Under the pieces are notes generated by a model. That model ran no database searches, was not told the origin of the DNA, and was given only the letters and a program-made list of their open reading frames with translations. Below are positions 1 through 11,960 of a DNA stretch of 64,000 bases, in pieces. The translations under genes were made by a program, and so were the position numbers. This stretch comes from Arenicola marina (taxonomy: Eukaryota > Annelida > Polychaeta > Arenicolidae). The first letter of the stretch is position 1; each line of letters begins with the position of its first letter. Location: assembly GCA_964019135.1 (NCBI GenBank), contig OZ025253.1, positions 6,887,059-6,951,058 on the forward strand. The letters are read 5' to 3'.

Positions 1-1497
1 ATATGGGAGGGGAGGACTTGGACCACCAAAATTGAGATCCCCTAATTCCAACGATTTAAGAACACCCTTAATATGTGGAGGGCGCGAGACCTTACTTTAC
101 AAGGCTGCATTACAGTCATTAACAGCCTAGCCAGCGCGGGCATTTGGTATTTTTCGTATGTAATTTCCTTGCCCCCGTGGGCCCTTAAGCTCTTAGAGCA
201 GGCCATGCTGGATTTTCTTTGGAAGGGAGGGAAACACCCGATAGCTAAAAGCACTCTGCACTTACCGTTAGAACAGGGAGGGTTAAACCTGGTCAACATT
301 AAATCTAAGATTACGGCAAAGAGGGTAATGTGGGCTTATAGAATGCTACGGCATACGAGGGACTCCCCCATGTTAGCTTTATTCCAACACTTTCTGGGAA
401 AGTACCGGGACTGCAATTTAGGGGAATACTTATTATATCTGCGCTTCTTCCCATTTAGAGAAAATGTTTAACAATTACCTACCGTTTATGTTGAATGTTT
501 ACAGGCATGGAATACTGCGAAGGTTACCCCCTACCCAAGCACGGATACCTCCCAGGGCGTCGCTGACCAGCCCTTGTTTCTTAATCCAGCTATCACTACT
601 GGAACGAACGTTTTATTTTACCCCACGTTTTTGAAGCATAATATTATCCGCGTCCGTGACATAGTCACGAACGATGATTGAACTACCTTTGAATGCCTGA
701 CCGCCCAGACCAACCTTCCGCCCTCAGATAAACATCGTAGACAACTACAATGATTAAAAGACGCAGTCCCGCCCCATTTTATATTACAGCTTGCGCAGCA
801 ACGGCAGGGGCCAGTTAACAATACGCAGCTATACATCGAGCGTTTACACGATGACCTCCTTTTCAGCCCCTCCGTTACAACAAGAGAGATTTATCAATGT
901 GTCCTCGGTGCCACCCCACAACCCATTGCAATAGAGAGGTGGGAAGCAGTCTTCAGTTGCCACTTAGACGCGAAGCACATTTTTTCCCAAATTAAATTTA
1001 CTCACCAAGTCTTAGCGACAGAAAAGTATCTCCACCAGAGCCGCATTTTCGATTCGCCCGATTGCAAACTGTGTCCAGGCCAAACCGGCAACCTCGTTCA
1101 TCTTTTTTCCACTTGCAAAGTGATCCAAGGAGTCATCCAGAAATTTACTTCTTCATTTATAGGTCTGACCGGCTTTAAGAAACCGCTCGCCAAATTTAAC
1201 CTTTTCTTTGGTTACACCAAAACACGTGCAGACACCCCGGTACATATCGTTAATTTTGTTCTTACCTCCTTGAAATATGCTGTCTGGCTCAGCAGACAGA
1301 GTGCTTTAGAAGGGAAGCGCCTTCCAGTACATACGATTTTCAACAATAATTTAAGGTCCCGCATAAAAGAAGAACACCAGTTGGCCCACCTTTTTGCTCC
1401 AACCAGACGCCCCCTTTTCAGAGATACCTGGACCCAGGGCGGAATATTATGTCAAGTCGACGATGATTTTAATCTCATTTACATCCTGCGGGTTTAG
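1..1497 (+). mobile_element. 3' part of Tx1-like LINE ORF2 (copy 1), broken
   Basis: The translation runs from just after the reverse-transcriptase core through the connection region to a C-terminal C-x2-C...H...C zinc-knuckle-like motif (CKLCPGQTGNLVHLFSTC, around 1070-1120). It ends at the TAG at 1495-1497. It is the same element as 55615-57111. Relative to that copy it has an extra base near 50, which shifts the frame, and private stops at 469 and about 680. Both copies share an in-frame TGA (near 751 here). The long RT-to-C-terminus spacing and the closing CCHC-like motif are typical of the L1/Tx1 superclade. This is a dead fragment; its 5' part lies outside the window. Confidence 0.9.
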
Positions 1498-2489
1498 CCA
1501 TTTATTTTGATTGCATATACCTTTTCACTTATAGAAGGCTAGAGGCGTATAAGCACTCAAAGCCGTAACTGGCACAGCCAGGTTAAAAACGTATGGGAAG
1601 AGGGAAGATTTAAAACATTTCAGGGGATTATACTCTGTGCAGAACAACGCAAAATTTTACCTTGGTTTTCTCTAAGCACTTAGAACCAGCAAGAGACCAC
1701 CCGGACCTGGCCCCCCATGGTGAGGGATGAGCTGGAATCCCCGCCAGGAGGAGCACGGAAGGAGCTACCCGTCGAGTGCCGCCCCCTTCACCCCACCCGC
1801 CTCTCCTTAGGCGAGGACCCCCACGGCAGCACTAGACGAGGCGCCCCCCTACCCCAAGTCTCCGTTCCTTTAAATAGTCTGCGGCACTAGCCGCAACACT
1901 TAGCCGGACTTTACGTTATCAGGAGGTGCACAGCTCTCCTTGGTGTATCCATGTTCCTTTCTCTCGTGTCTTTTATACTAATGAACTGCATTTGTCAGAT
2001 GGCCAGAGGCATATAAGTCCTCAAAGCCACGACTGGCGTCATGTTTTCTTTCTTGCCGCCTTCGGCTTATACACGAACTAATGCACTTATCCGCAAGTCC
2101 CGGTAAGGGCAAACGTTTCCCCTTTTTAAAATACTTAGGCCCATAAGGGCTGTCATTGGTCCCCCTTACGTCTTTTTCTTTTCGCAAGTCCCTATAAGGG
2201 CGAACCCTTCGCAAGTCCCTATAAGGGCAACTCTTTGCAAATATGCTCACAAGGGCCGTCATTTGTCCCCGTTACGCAACATACACCCCACGAAAATCCT
2301 TTAAATGCCAGTATTTTTACAATCCTTACAAAACTCCTCGCAAGTCCCTATAAAGGCAACTTCTTTTGAAAGTATACCCATAAGGGCCGTCATTTTTTCC
2401 TGCTAGTGTTGATATAAAAACGATTTGCAGTCCCGTAAACATACACCCCACGAAAGTCCTTTAAAGGCCAGTATTTTATAATTATTATG
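1498..2489. repeat. LINE 3' flank/UTR with 'GCAAGTCCCTATAAGGGC' repeats
   Basis: No gene is visible. From about 2090 the motif gcaagtccctataagggc recurs at least four times, separated by spacers that include aaacatacaccccacgaaa(a/g)tcctttaaa twice. Copy 2 holds the same region at 57112-58102. It may be the LINE 3' untranslated region, because it directly follows the ORF2 stop, but no clear 3' end of the element was found before about 4100, where an A-rich run follows an AATAAA. Confidence 0.55.
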
Positions 2490-2519
2490 ACGGAAATCTT
2501 TGATTGGAGGAATCTATCA

Positions 2520-2572
2520 GTTTGTCCGTTTGTCCGTGTGTGTGTGTGTCTGTCTGTCTGTGTGTTCGCGCT
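2520..2572. repeat. TG/TCTG microsatellite
   Basis: Short runs of tgtg and tctg. The length differs between the two duplicon copies (compare 58138-58172). Confidence 0.8.
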
Positions 2573-3054
2573 CTACAGGTCGCAAATCGCCACAGATCGT
2601 TCTGTACCTTTACCCACCGATAGGTATCCAACATGGCTCGGTCAAGTTCGTTAGCGGGGTGTGTAGGTCAAAGGTCAAGGTCACAGGAATTTTTCGTTTG
2701 ATCCTTAACCATTGGGAGATAGGGCCAATAATTGAAATACAGGCCACTGTACAGACAGTTTTGGAGCTAGCGCTTTGAAAAAAAATACAAATATGGTTCT
2801 CTAGCTTTTCTCGTCCTGTGCCAATTTGCATCGAAATCGATTAAGAAGTTTGATCGCTAAAAAATTGTTTAACTTTAAAAAAACGTTTAACATGGGACTC
2901 TATGAGGCTACATATTTGAGCAATAAGCTCTGTTCATCGCGTGAGCAATAAGCCGTGCCGCCTTTCAGGGTGGAGTAGTGCTCAAATCTGTGTGTGTATT
3001 GACGGACAGGGAAGAGAGCGGTGTGGCGTTGGGTTCTGTCCATCTATGGGTGTC

Positions 3055-3400
3055 TCCGGGATCTTAGGGGTCAATCTGGATCTGAGGGGTCAATCTGGAT
3101 CTGAGAGGTCAAATCTGGATCTGAGGGGTCAAATCTGGATGTGGGGGGTCAAATCTGGATCGAAGGGGCCGAAATCTGAATCTAAGGGGTCAAATCTGGA
3201 TCTGGTGGGTCAATCTGGATCTGATGGGTCAATCTGGATATAAGAGGTCAAATCTGGATCTGAGTGGTCAAATCTGGATCTAAGGGATCGATCTGCCTCT
3301 GAAAGGTCAAATCTGGATCTGAATGGTCAAATCTGGATCTGAATGGTAAATCCGGATCTGAGAGGTCAAATCTGGATCTGAAGGGCCAAATCTGGATTTA
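3055..3400. repeat. ~20-bp minisatellite (ggatctgaggggtcaaatct)
   Basis: About sixteen imperfect copies of a 19-20-bp unit. The same array is at 58600-58942 in copy 2 with few changes. Reading frames through it are artefacts of the repeat. Confidence 0.9.
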
Positions 3401-3640
3401 CTTTTCATCTGTCCGTGTGTTTGGTCGTGTGTATTGGCGGGGAGGGGCGGGTAGGCTTGGTGTGCGGGAATGCTGCATTTCCGTCATCAGCCTTCACCCT
3501 GTGGGTGACGCTCTCGACTTACTTTCCATCTGTCCGTGTGCGTGGGCGTGTGTATTGGCGGGGAGGGGCGGGTAGGCGTGGTGTGCGGGAATGCTGCATT
3601 TCCGTCATCAGCCTTCACCCTGTGGGTGACGCTCTCGTAT
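3401..3640. repeat. 121-bp tandem duplication present only in copy 1
   Basis: Two adjacent 121-bp units begin at 3401 (acttttcatctgtccgtg) and 3522 (actttccatctgtccgtg) and run through gtgggtgacgctctcg. Copy 2 has a single unit (58943-59060). The two copies therefore differ in repeat number since they separated. Confidence 0.9.
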
Positions 3641-4170
3641 TATCTTTCAGGGATGCAGGCCATCCAGAGTACCCCCACATATCACTTACTGATTTATTTC
3701 AGGGCTTTAAAAAGCAGTAGGCCCACATGGCCAAAAAACAAACGCATTATTTTTCAGGGCCAACCACCCGTATCACGATCTATTTTTACAAAAAAAGGAT
3801 ACGGATTTTCTTACAGGGTACTAAACATAGTAGGCCCATAGGGCCACCAACAATCGCTTCCCTTTCAGGGTTTTTTCTGCCTACCTCTATCTTTTACCTC
3901 GGTATAGTTCAAACCTATACGGCCGAAATCTGCTCTGTTTATGTACACCTATTAACGTAGTCGAGTTGTTATAGTCTTTTTCAAACTATTGCAGACCTTG
4001 TTTTTATGTATAGCTATGCCTATACGGCCAGATATGGCCTTGATTATGTACGAATACTCGATTTGCTCGATTTTATCAGTACAATAAAAGACAAAAAAAA
4101 AAGATCTTACCTGCACGCCCAGACGAGTGGGGAGGGGTGGGGGGGGGGTGGAGGGGGGTCAGGCCCTCTA
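3641..4170. other. Non-coding duplicon sequence with a possible poly-A end at 4080-4102
   Basis: No gene seen. Short 'ttcaggg...taggcccat' motifs recur from 3640 to 3880. At 4080-4102 an AATAAA is followed within a few bases by an A-rich run, which could be the 3' end of a retroelement. The sequence after the A-run is the same in both duplicon copies, so the end cannot be tested by comparing them. Confidence 0.4.
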
Positions 4171-4450
4171 GGCCAATGAGAATGCTTGTGGTTGTTATTG
4201 AACTACTGGCTGCAGGAGGGTGGGGGTGGAGGGGGTGAGGCGCTCTAGGCCAATGAGAATGCTTGTGGTTGTTATTGAACTACTGGCTGCAGGAGGGTGG
4301 GGGGTGGAGGGGGTGAGGCGCTCTAGGCCAATGAGAATGCTTGTGGTTGTTATTGAACTACTGGCTGCAGGAGGGTGGGGGTTGGAGGGGTGAGGCGCTC
4401 TAGGCCAATGAGAATGCTTGTGGTTGTTATTGAACCACTGGCTGAAGGAG
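4171..4450. repeat. 77-bp minisatellite, about 3.6 copies
   Basis: The landmark ggccaatgagaatgcttgtg starts at 4171, 4248, 4326 and 4403, giving a 77-78-bp period. The unit also contains gttgttattgaactactgg and a G-rich tail. The matching array in copy 2 begins near 59590. Confidence 0.92.
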
Positions 4451-4937
4451 GGTGGGGATGAAGAAGGGAAAAGTTTGCTGGATCAGAGAGAAGCAGTGGG
4501 GAGGAGAAGTACAAAACTGCTTATAGCCAGTACGAAACTGAACGAAGAGTATTTGGGATTGGGAGGAGTGATCTTTGTCTTTGTGTGAGCTCTACTGAAT
4601 GACAAATGACAATGACACAAGAGACAAATATTAAATACTCGTTCTCTTCGAGTTTTGCTAAAGCAATGTCTGGCAGTATGTAAACATATGGAGCTAAACT
4701 GGATGATTTCATGAATAAACATTAAGCCTCATATATGTTGCACATATATGCACAAAAAGCAGTTAATTTGATTGAGAAAAAATGCTGTCCTTTGCTTTTA
4801 ACAAACATCAAACTTTGTCCTTTGCTATTAACAAATATCAAACCTCATATATAGTTAATTTGATTAAGTTTGTCAGTTGCAATTAATAGTTGGAGATACT
4901 GTGAAAATGTTGAGGGCCGATATAAGCAAGAGGTATA

Positions 4938-5182
4938 ATGCTGGCATCATTTGAAATGGAGAGAGAAACGAAGATGCATAATACTGTGTTGCCAGAAGAA
5001 GCTGATGTCATGTCGTCATTTTCTTTGCTGAAATGTTCCGGGTGCGACATTGGATGTGGCGGGAAGTACACAGATGTGCACTGCCCAATTTGTCCACCGA
5101 CCAAGTTCAAGCCCAACAGAAAGGCCAAGGTTGAAACACACCTAGTCAACCACTTTTCCCGCCTATACAGAACGGTCAAACC
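4938..5182 (+). CDS. Small zinc-finger-like ORF conserved in both duplicon copies
   Basis: Starting at an ATG, about 82 codons are shared with 60358-60602, with one amino-acid change (N/K). The reading contains KCSGCDIGCGGKYTDVHCPI and then KVETHLVNHFSRL: pairs of cysteines followed by an H-x3-H, a layout like a C2H2-type zinc finger. After codon 82 the two copies differ by a 32-bp indel and the reading becomes repeat-derived, so the coding part probably ends there, perhaps at a splice site or as a fossil of a transposon protein. The family is not recognised. Conservation between copies only 1% apart is weak evidence for function. Confidence 0.35.
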
Positions 5183-7900
5183 AACACTAACTCCAGTGCA
5201 GTCATCAACAGCCGCCCACGACAGCCACACACCAGTCTCAGCGTGTAGGCGTCTGACCATGCAGGCGTCGGTGAGTGGAGCAGCCATTTGTTATTGGGCC
5301 GGTGCCATCTGGACGCGTCGCCCGGTCCCGCACACCCGTCTGACCATGCAGGCGTCTGGCCAGGCAGGCGTCGGTGGGTGGTGGGTGGGGGAGCAGCCAT
5401 TTGTTATTGGGCCGTCACCCGGTCCCCGCACACACCCGGTCCCCGCACACAAACCCGTCTGGCTGTGCGGGCGTCTGGCCGTGCAGCTGCGCGCCCAGAC
5501 GGGTAAGAATTTAGCCCTTTATCCCGTTGCCGGTATTAAGTCTAAACGACGCACGATTCAAGGAGGATCCGAAGACTCAGCGCCTTCTAGCGGCCAACTT
5601 TTCGTTAGCGCACCCGGCGTAACTAAGAATGTAAACAAATGACATGCGTCGCAAAAAGACTTGTAATTCCTTAGAAAATGCATTTCATGGATTATCACTT
5701 AGCTACAAACACTAAAGAAAGTATATTCTTACATTAGAAACTCATTTTCTGAAATGTCAAGGCATAAAAAGAAACATAAGATCACTTGAATCGAGTCGAC
5801 TTTTACTGATTTTCGCATTTTGATCATTTCCGGCGGACTGATCATGTGATCATTAATTAATTATTCAAAGTGATGTCATAATATACGTCCAATCAGATGT
5901 AAGAAACTTTGATGAATATGAGTGCAAAGGAGATCCCCAGAGATCACCTCTCCAACGCGCCGAAAAGTAGTGCTAAAGTTAGCCCTTTTTACTGGATTTC
6001 CGATGGCCATATTTGATTGTAAGCTGCTGCGCAACGCAAAACGGACAACGACGCGCTTCTGCCGTTCTGGTATGGCGGCTGGGTCAGTTTGTTAGGCAAT
6101 TAGTGAAAACACATCGCATTTTCTTTGGCGCAATAATCTTAATTCTCAAGATGGTAAAGGTCAAGGATATGGGGTTTGACACCAACAAGGATGGCAGGTG
6201 GAACGACTTCTAAATGTGGCCAGGTCACAGGTGGAAATCTTATCTAATAGAAGGTCAAAAATAAAATATTTTTTTTTAGATCTACACAAGACTTTGCCTA
6301 TGGTGAGTTGCTACATAACACAACAAGATAAACTTATGCTCCGTGACGACAAGCAGAAATAGCAGGCCTGCAGCTTAAATTAAATTGTCAGCAAAAGTCA
6401 AAACATAGTTCGACCAGTTGACAGACAATTGTTACCAGTCCTGCCTCTAACTTAGTATACTAAGGCTAAGCTTCATGTGTGTCGTTACTGGTTACTGCCG
6501 TTAGCAGGTCAGAGCCATGCAAGCAGCATTTGCTGTCTGTGCGGTTTTGCAGCACATATTTTCACGTATGGGGCGCACAGTTTTTAAGTATCCGACAAAA
6601 TATGCATCTTTCCAGAATCCTTATGCAATTTACTGATCCGGCCGGAAAGAAAATAAGCTTACTTTGATTTATTATCTTAACTTGCAATGTCAGGGCTTTT
6701 TCTGGCCAAATTTATTCGCCAGCCGCGCCAGCGCCAGCCGCGCCACTATGCGTTGCAATACCGCAAAGACAGCAAATGCTGCCTGGTTCTAATGGCACCC
6801 TGTGATAAGTTAGAGACAGGCCTGGTAACCTGCCATGCAGCCCTGGCCTGGGACATTTAAAGTTCCCCTAAGATAACTCCCCCTCGACAATCCCCTTCTC
6901 AGCCAACTCCCCCCGGTAAGTTCTCCCGAGACCATTCCCCCAAACAATCTGCCCCTCTCCCCCCGACAACTCTTCCCTCCCTGGACAACTCCCTTCAGGC
7001 AATTGCTACCCCTACCCCGCTGCCCGGATACCCGTCTCCACCCCAGACAATTTCCCTCTCCGGGCAATAACCACCCATTGGAAACGGACTAGCTCCCCCC
7101 CCCCCCCATCCTCTAAAAAAAAATACCCAGACAGCCTCGATCCCCATTGCCATTGGACAAACTCTTAGCCGGGCGAATATTTACATATGCACCTTTTATT
7201 TCACCGGAATTTAATGAGACCTATAGAGTCTCAATATTTTATTTAGTTTTAACTGCTATAAATACGGATTTGAATTATTGCACCACCGGTGTCCAACAGT
7301 ACAATTACTTTCTGGACAAGTACAAAATATTCAATACTTTAGTAACCAGTCTCTAGATGTCAGAAACTGTTTGCTTGTATGGTGAACTGTGTATATTTAC
7401 TGGTAGTTGCGACATGAAATATAAGAAATATCATTAGATTGCTGTGTTCATACATACTCGAGGATGTTTTTTATATATATATTAAAGGTAACCAAAATTG
7501 GCTTTCAAATATTAGTTATATTTAAGGAAGCGCTTTACGCAGCAAAATAGGCAAACCGTTTGAAGGTTAGCTTATGCGTTTCATTTTGCATTTGTATTTG
7601 AAGGTTAGCTACCTTCCTTGGGTTATGACTCGCTGTTAAGCTTATGTGACAGTTTCGCCCAGTGGTCCTGCACAAGTGTAAAATGAAACGCATGGCGATG
7701 AAATGTCATCGCAACAGTAATTTATATTGTGACATATTTCGCATACATGAGGAAATAAAGTTTTTTTGGGTTGTCGAGTACAATGAATACAATCCTGTCT
7801 AAATTGGAAATTATACTATTAAATAAATAATATAAAATCATTGCAACGACTATCGGCCAAGGGGATATAAAGCGGAATGACCAATGTTTTAGCTTCTTTA
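5183..7900. other. Non-coding part of duplicon copy 1
   Basis: No convincing gene. From 5230 to 5500 there are imperfect direct repeats (ctgaccatgcaggcgtc; gcagccatttgttattgggc twice, at about 5280 and 5393). A 20-bp imperfect direct repeat, ctgc(a/g)cgcccagacg(a/g)gt, occurs near 4108 and near 5487. From 6810 to 7110 the plus strand is C-rich and degenerate (aactcccc-like). The rest is AT-rich and unremarkable. Confidence 0.5.
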
Positions 7901-7915
7901 TAGACGTTTCAGACC

Positions 7916-8232
7916 AAAGCCGCTAAGAACACTGGTCAGGATGCTCTCATGGAGGCCGCGTGGGACATCACGGACAACAACATCCTGGTTACTTTGAGAG
8001 TAATTGGAATAAACTATAACTAATACGTTTGTTTTAATTCACACTACAAGGGGACCAGATTTATTTAAAACAGGAACCGTCACCGACTTTTTTGCTCGCT
8101 AAGGTCTATGGAAGACACCCGGCCGCTCCACCTGTGGCAGTTGGTCCATGATGCGAAGGACTCAGTGCGCAAAATGAATCGGACCACACTGGAGAACATT
8201 CTCTTTTGTGTAGAGTGTAAGAATATGTTTTG
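7916..8232 (+). CDS. Possible short exons of an unrecognised gene
   Basis: After a good acceptor (tagacgtttcag, ending about 7915) the reading TKAAKNTGQDALMEAAWD continues to about 8000. A second protein-like stretch at 8108-8215 contains RPLHLWQLVHDAKDSVRK and ends near a donor-like gtgtaag. Both stretches are kept in copy 2 (63371 and 63563 onward) with few changes. Composition looks coding rather than random, but no family is recognised and the exon joins are unproven. Treat as candidate exons only. Confidence 0.25.
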
Positions 8233-8582
8233 TCTTGTTATCACTTATATATCACTTACAACGATGGTAATTACTAATGTGTTTCTGTGTATGTATAAAC
8301 ATATGTGAAATAAGAATTTCTTGGATGGTCATAAGTTACACGATAATTGCTGTTTATTTAAGAATGTACAAATGTTTTTTTTATGTAAGCAGCTGAACGT
8401 GAATAACTATATAACTGTAGCATACAGTAGCAAGCTATAATGCAGTCGTGACTTTCTCACGTTAACAATTACAGGTTAAAGTGTCCCGATGAAAGAAAAA
8501 TTTTAAACTGTAAACTTTCATACATTTAAGTCCTTATTGTAATAATTGGTCCGATCGGCTCTTTTCCATTTCCCTACCTTAA

Positions 8583-9173
8583 TCATTGTAACATAACATT
8601 GGAATATAACACACCACCAGGGACTGAAGGATGATATTTAACAATGATCATGTTCAAACAAATTAAACGAAATGTTCCAGTATTCAATGCATTATGCATC
8701 CTTGGAATGTCCGATACTCTCACGTATCCAATTGACTGCCAGCGTTGATCAAGGTTAGCTTGAATGTTAATAGCAGTTCTGTCTTTGACATTGTCTGGTT
8801 CAGGAACCAATCGTATGTCTGGAACACCGTGTGCAGATGTTTTCCTCAGATCCCTGACATTCTGTTGCGATTCTGGGAAGGTACAGTCCGCACAGTAAAA
8901 CGATGCACTGTAAATAGTACTTCCGTCATCATCCAGCTTGTCTTGTTCTGCCTCATTTTCGTCTTCCTTCGTCGTCCCATCACTGTCGCTGCTGGACAAT
9001 GATTCTGCATCTAGATCGAAGGTTCTGTTAGCTGGTCTTGGTGTTTTGGCACTAATGATAACTTGTCCATAGTGCCCCTCTGTGCAATTGCATTGCACCT
9101 TGATATTATTAAGAAGAGTCCTGAACCTCTTGCATGTGATCAGCCTGAGAGTTGTCCGCCTTAATCCATGGTC
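8583..9173 (-). CDS. HIRAN-like domain protein, 3' terminal exon
   Basis: On the minus strand an acceptor (ggtccag) precedes 9173. The frame then stays open for 196 codons to a stop at 8583. It begins DHGLRRTTLRLITCKRF, passes an acidic, Ser-rich linker (SSSDSDGTTKEDENEAEQD) and then a HIRAN-like core: VPDIRLVPEPDNVKDRTAI followed by IGYVRVSDIPRMHNAL. HIRAN domains are known in SWI/SNF helicases of the HLTF/Rad5 group, where they bind DNA ends. Stand-alone HIRAN-like proteins are widespread in invertebrates and are uncharacterised. No helicase motifs are visible here. Earlier exons on higher coordinates were not identified. I am fairly sure of the coding exon and moderately sure of the domain call. 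Confidence 0.6.
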   Translation of the reverse strand, partial: DHGLRRTTLRLITCKRFRTLLNNIKVQCNCTEGHYGQVIISAKTPRPANRTFDLDAESLSSSDSDGTTKEDENEAEQDKLDDDGSTIYSASFYCADCTFPESQQNVRDLRKTSAHGVPDIRLVPEPDNVKDRTAINIQANLDQRWQSIGYVRVSDIPRMHNALNTGTFRLICLNMIIVKYHPSVPGGVLYSNVMLQ

Positions 9174-10040
9174 CTGGACCTGATGGAAGGGTGTTAAAAT
9201 CCCAAATCAGGATATACCTGAAGTGGGATTTTGATCCTGATCCAACCACTGCAATTAAATAACTGATGATACATATCAATGGGTCCAAGATGGAATACAT
9301 GGGTGAATACATGGGTGAATCCACAAAGTGTCAAATAAAACAGTCATACAAAAGTAACTATTTGTTATCATTTTGGTGATGCAATCATATTTCTTGAAAC
9401 TATCAATTTAAATTAGTAACATTCTTATACCACAATAAATAAACAAAAATAACTAATTCAAGGATAAACAGCTATCGCTATAGCCCAATTTGCATGTATA
9501 CATCTCAAAACAGCATTAAAAAAGGCTGATCATGCAGTATATATCTAAATAACGACAATAACTTTATAGCCTATATCTATTCCGGTTGATATTGAAATAG
9601 CCTAATAGGCCTAGTTCAAGTAATTACCGGCTGTATACTTTGCCCTGACTGTCAGTGTCTATCTTGTATACCTATTAAAACCAAAATATTATCTCTCAGT
9701 AACGACCAAATGTCACACTTTTCTCTCACTCTTTGCATGCCCTCTATAGAGGTTTAACCAAAGTTTTACCAAATTACAACTTATCATTCCAGAATTTTTA
9801 TTTTTATGGCACAAGCATATCTGGGTGAACATACCGGTACATGCTTAGCCAAGGCTTGAAGGGTAGTTGGGGTACACTACATACACTACAATTTACACTC
9901 ATATAACCCTTGAATATTACACAATGATCTTTCAAAGACATCAGTTAACTGCATACTTCATCATAGTAAGGTAGATGGAATAACAATTTTGTCCCAGAAT
10001 TCTCAGCCTTTTTGGTATGATTTGATTACTTTAATACCGT
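9174..10040. other. AT-rich intergenic/intronic DNA
   Basis: Nothing recognisable. It may contain introns of the HIRAN-like gene, whose upstream exons were not found. Confidence 0.4.
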
Positions 10041-10059
10041 TTGAACGTGGGGGAACGTA

Positions 10060-10235
10060 CCCTACATAAACTACATATAGGGTTACATACGCTACATATA
10101 GGGTTACATACACTACATAGGGGTATGTACACTACATAAGAGTATGTACACTACATAGGAGTATGTACACTGCATAGAAGTATGTACTCTACATAGGGGT
10201 ATGTACACAACATAGGGGTATGTACACTACAATCA
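10060..10235. repeat. 19-21-bp minisatellite (tacactacataggggtatg)
   Basis: About eight to nine imperfect copies of a 19-bp unit, with the more diverged units on the left carrying ggttacata. Confidence 0.9.
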
Positions 10236-11960
10236 AACTTCATGTTTGCATATCAAGGGCATACAACAATATTGCAGTCAATCTTTTTCATGGATAATAA
10301 CATAAATATAGAATAACATAGAGGCTATAATAAAATTATAATTCATCTATCTTGTGAGATGAATAAGAATTAACTCATCTATCTTGTGAGTACACTACAT
10401 AATTTTCAGCATATTTTGGCTATTGTCATCAAAGTGGATTTTCGTCTTACTGCATGAAGACTTAGCTTGATATTAGTCATTTCTTTTTCTTTTTAATAGT
10501 AGATTATGATTATTTGTTTCTTTAATACAATGTTTTTATTATATGGATATGACCCAATCACAATTCATTGGGATAAATTGATGTTTTCGTAACAAATGGA
10601 TATTTTTTCATAAATGTCATAACAAATACATGATCCAACACCTGTTCACTTCAGCCAATTATTAATTGACCTAGATCTAATGCATTATTAGATAAATAAA
10701 AATCATTAACTCCCTATTGCATCAACATCAACTAACAATATACAGACAGCTAACATTAAGATATTAAAATGAACACTCGTAATTAACAATGGAATTTTAT
10801 CAATTTCAGATTATAAAATGACTGTAATTTTGTCAAAAATGTAGATTTGAATATTTTTGTTGTTGAATTTTATGTATTTAAGCAGACCAATAAATCTTTT
10901 ACCTACAAGTTTTATTTCTTACACTGTAAAATATTTAAAATATCATGTAAGCTTAACAGTGTTATTTTGGACTTTTGACCTTGATTGTGATTTACCCATG
11001 CAGATCTACCCTAATCTGCTAATGTAATGTCATGACAATCAAGTAGATCTAGATCTTGGCCCAAGTGCCCCCAGGCAAGCCCGCTTCTCCAGGGGAGAAA
11101 AGCCACCACCAAGGTGAAGGTTTTGAATAGCACAACAGTCAACACGTTTCAATGTAGTGTCCCTTTCAGTTTCAATAAAAGCTCCCGGCCCAAAAGGTCT
11201 CAACTTGGCTGAATGAGTCTCACCTTAGCTTCACATGAAATCTTCATGCACCTGGATGAGAACCAGTGCGGCTTGACACTTTTCTGCTTCGTCTGCAACG
11301 CGTTGTCAGCGAACAGCGAACACGCCGTGAAAGCAAGCGATTCACTTAACTGAAGTGTCCAAGGAGACAGTTTACGGAAAGACACGGCACAGAGTCCACA
11401 GGCAAGTGGTGCACAAACAAAATAGATACAGAAAAAGGCTGAAATTCTTCTCCAGTGAGACGCTCTGACTCGACGTTACCGCCACGGCAGCCATGACAAG
11501 AATGAGGCAGCGTCAACCTTTTCTGCTTTAGTTCCAAGCTAATCCGCTAGGTGGCGCGGAACCTTCCTATCCTCCTTTGCTGTAGGGATGGGGCTAACTG
11601 ATCCCTGCGTGTCTGGTACAGGCGATGAAGACACGTTCCTGGGGCTAGGACACTCTATCCCATTAAGCCCAGTCAAGCCAAGCCATATCTTCAAGTAGAT
11701 GGGCGATACTGTGAAATGTAGATAATTCCTACGGTGCCGTAGTTGGTATCAGCTCTTAAATAGGGCTGTTCAAGAGGGAGATTCAAGATGTTCCAAATCT
11801 CCGGGGGAAACTCCCCCCCCCCACAAAGAAAAGAAGTAAACGGGGGCAACCCAAATGCCGTCCTAAGGCCTCCCTAAGGTGACTCTAGCCAAGTCTATGT
11901 TGATCTCGGCCCACGACCAGACCAGAGTCACGTGACTACCACGTCGGATCGATACGCATA
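10236..11960. other. AT-rich non-coding DNA
   Basis: No gene or repeat of note. Open frames at 11200-11537 on the minus strand are short and unlike any protein I know. Confidence 0.4.

Larger units (their letters stand above)
1..8541. repeat. Copy 1 of a >8.4-kb direct duplication
   Basis: The whole stretch aligns collinearly with 55615-64000. The offset drifts from 55614 at the start to 55455 at the end through small indels. Counting differences over the first 1.5 kb by eye gives about 14, roughly 1%. The copy starts before the window and continues at least to 8541, where the partner runs off the window end. It covers LINE sequence, minisatellites and single-copy-looking DNA, so a single mobile element does not easily explain it. 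A tandem segmental duplication of about 55 kb is the simplest reading. A haplotype left twice in the assembly is the alternative. Confidence 0.95.

Noticed and set aside
3055-3400. CRISPR-like array
   Set aside because: Direct tandem repeats without unique spacers, in an animal genome.
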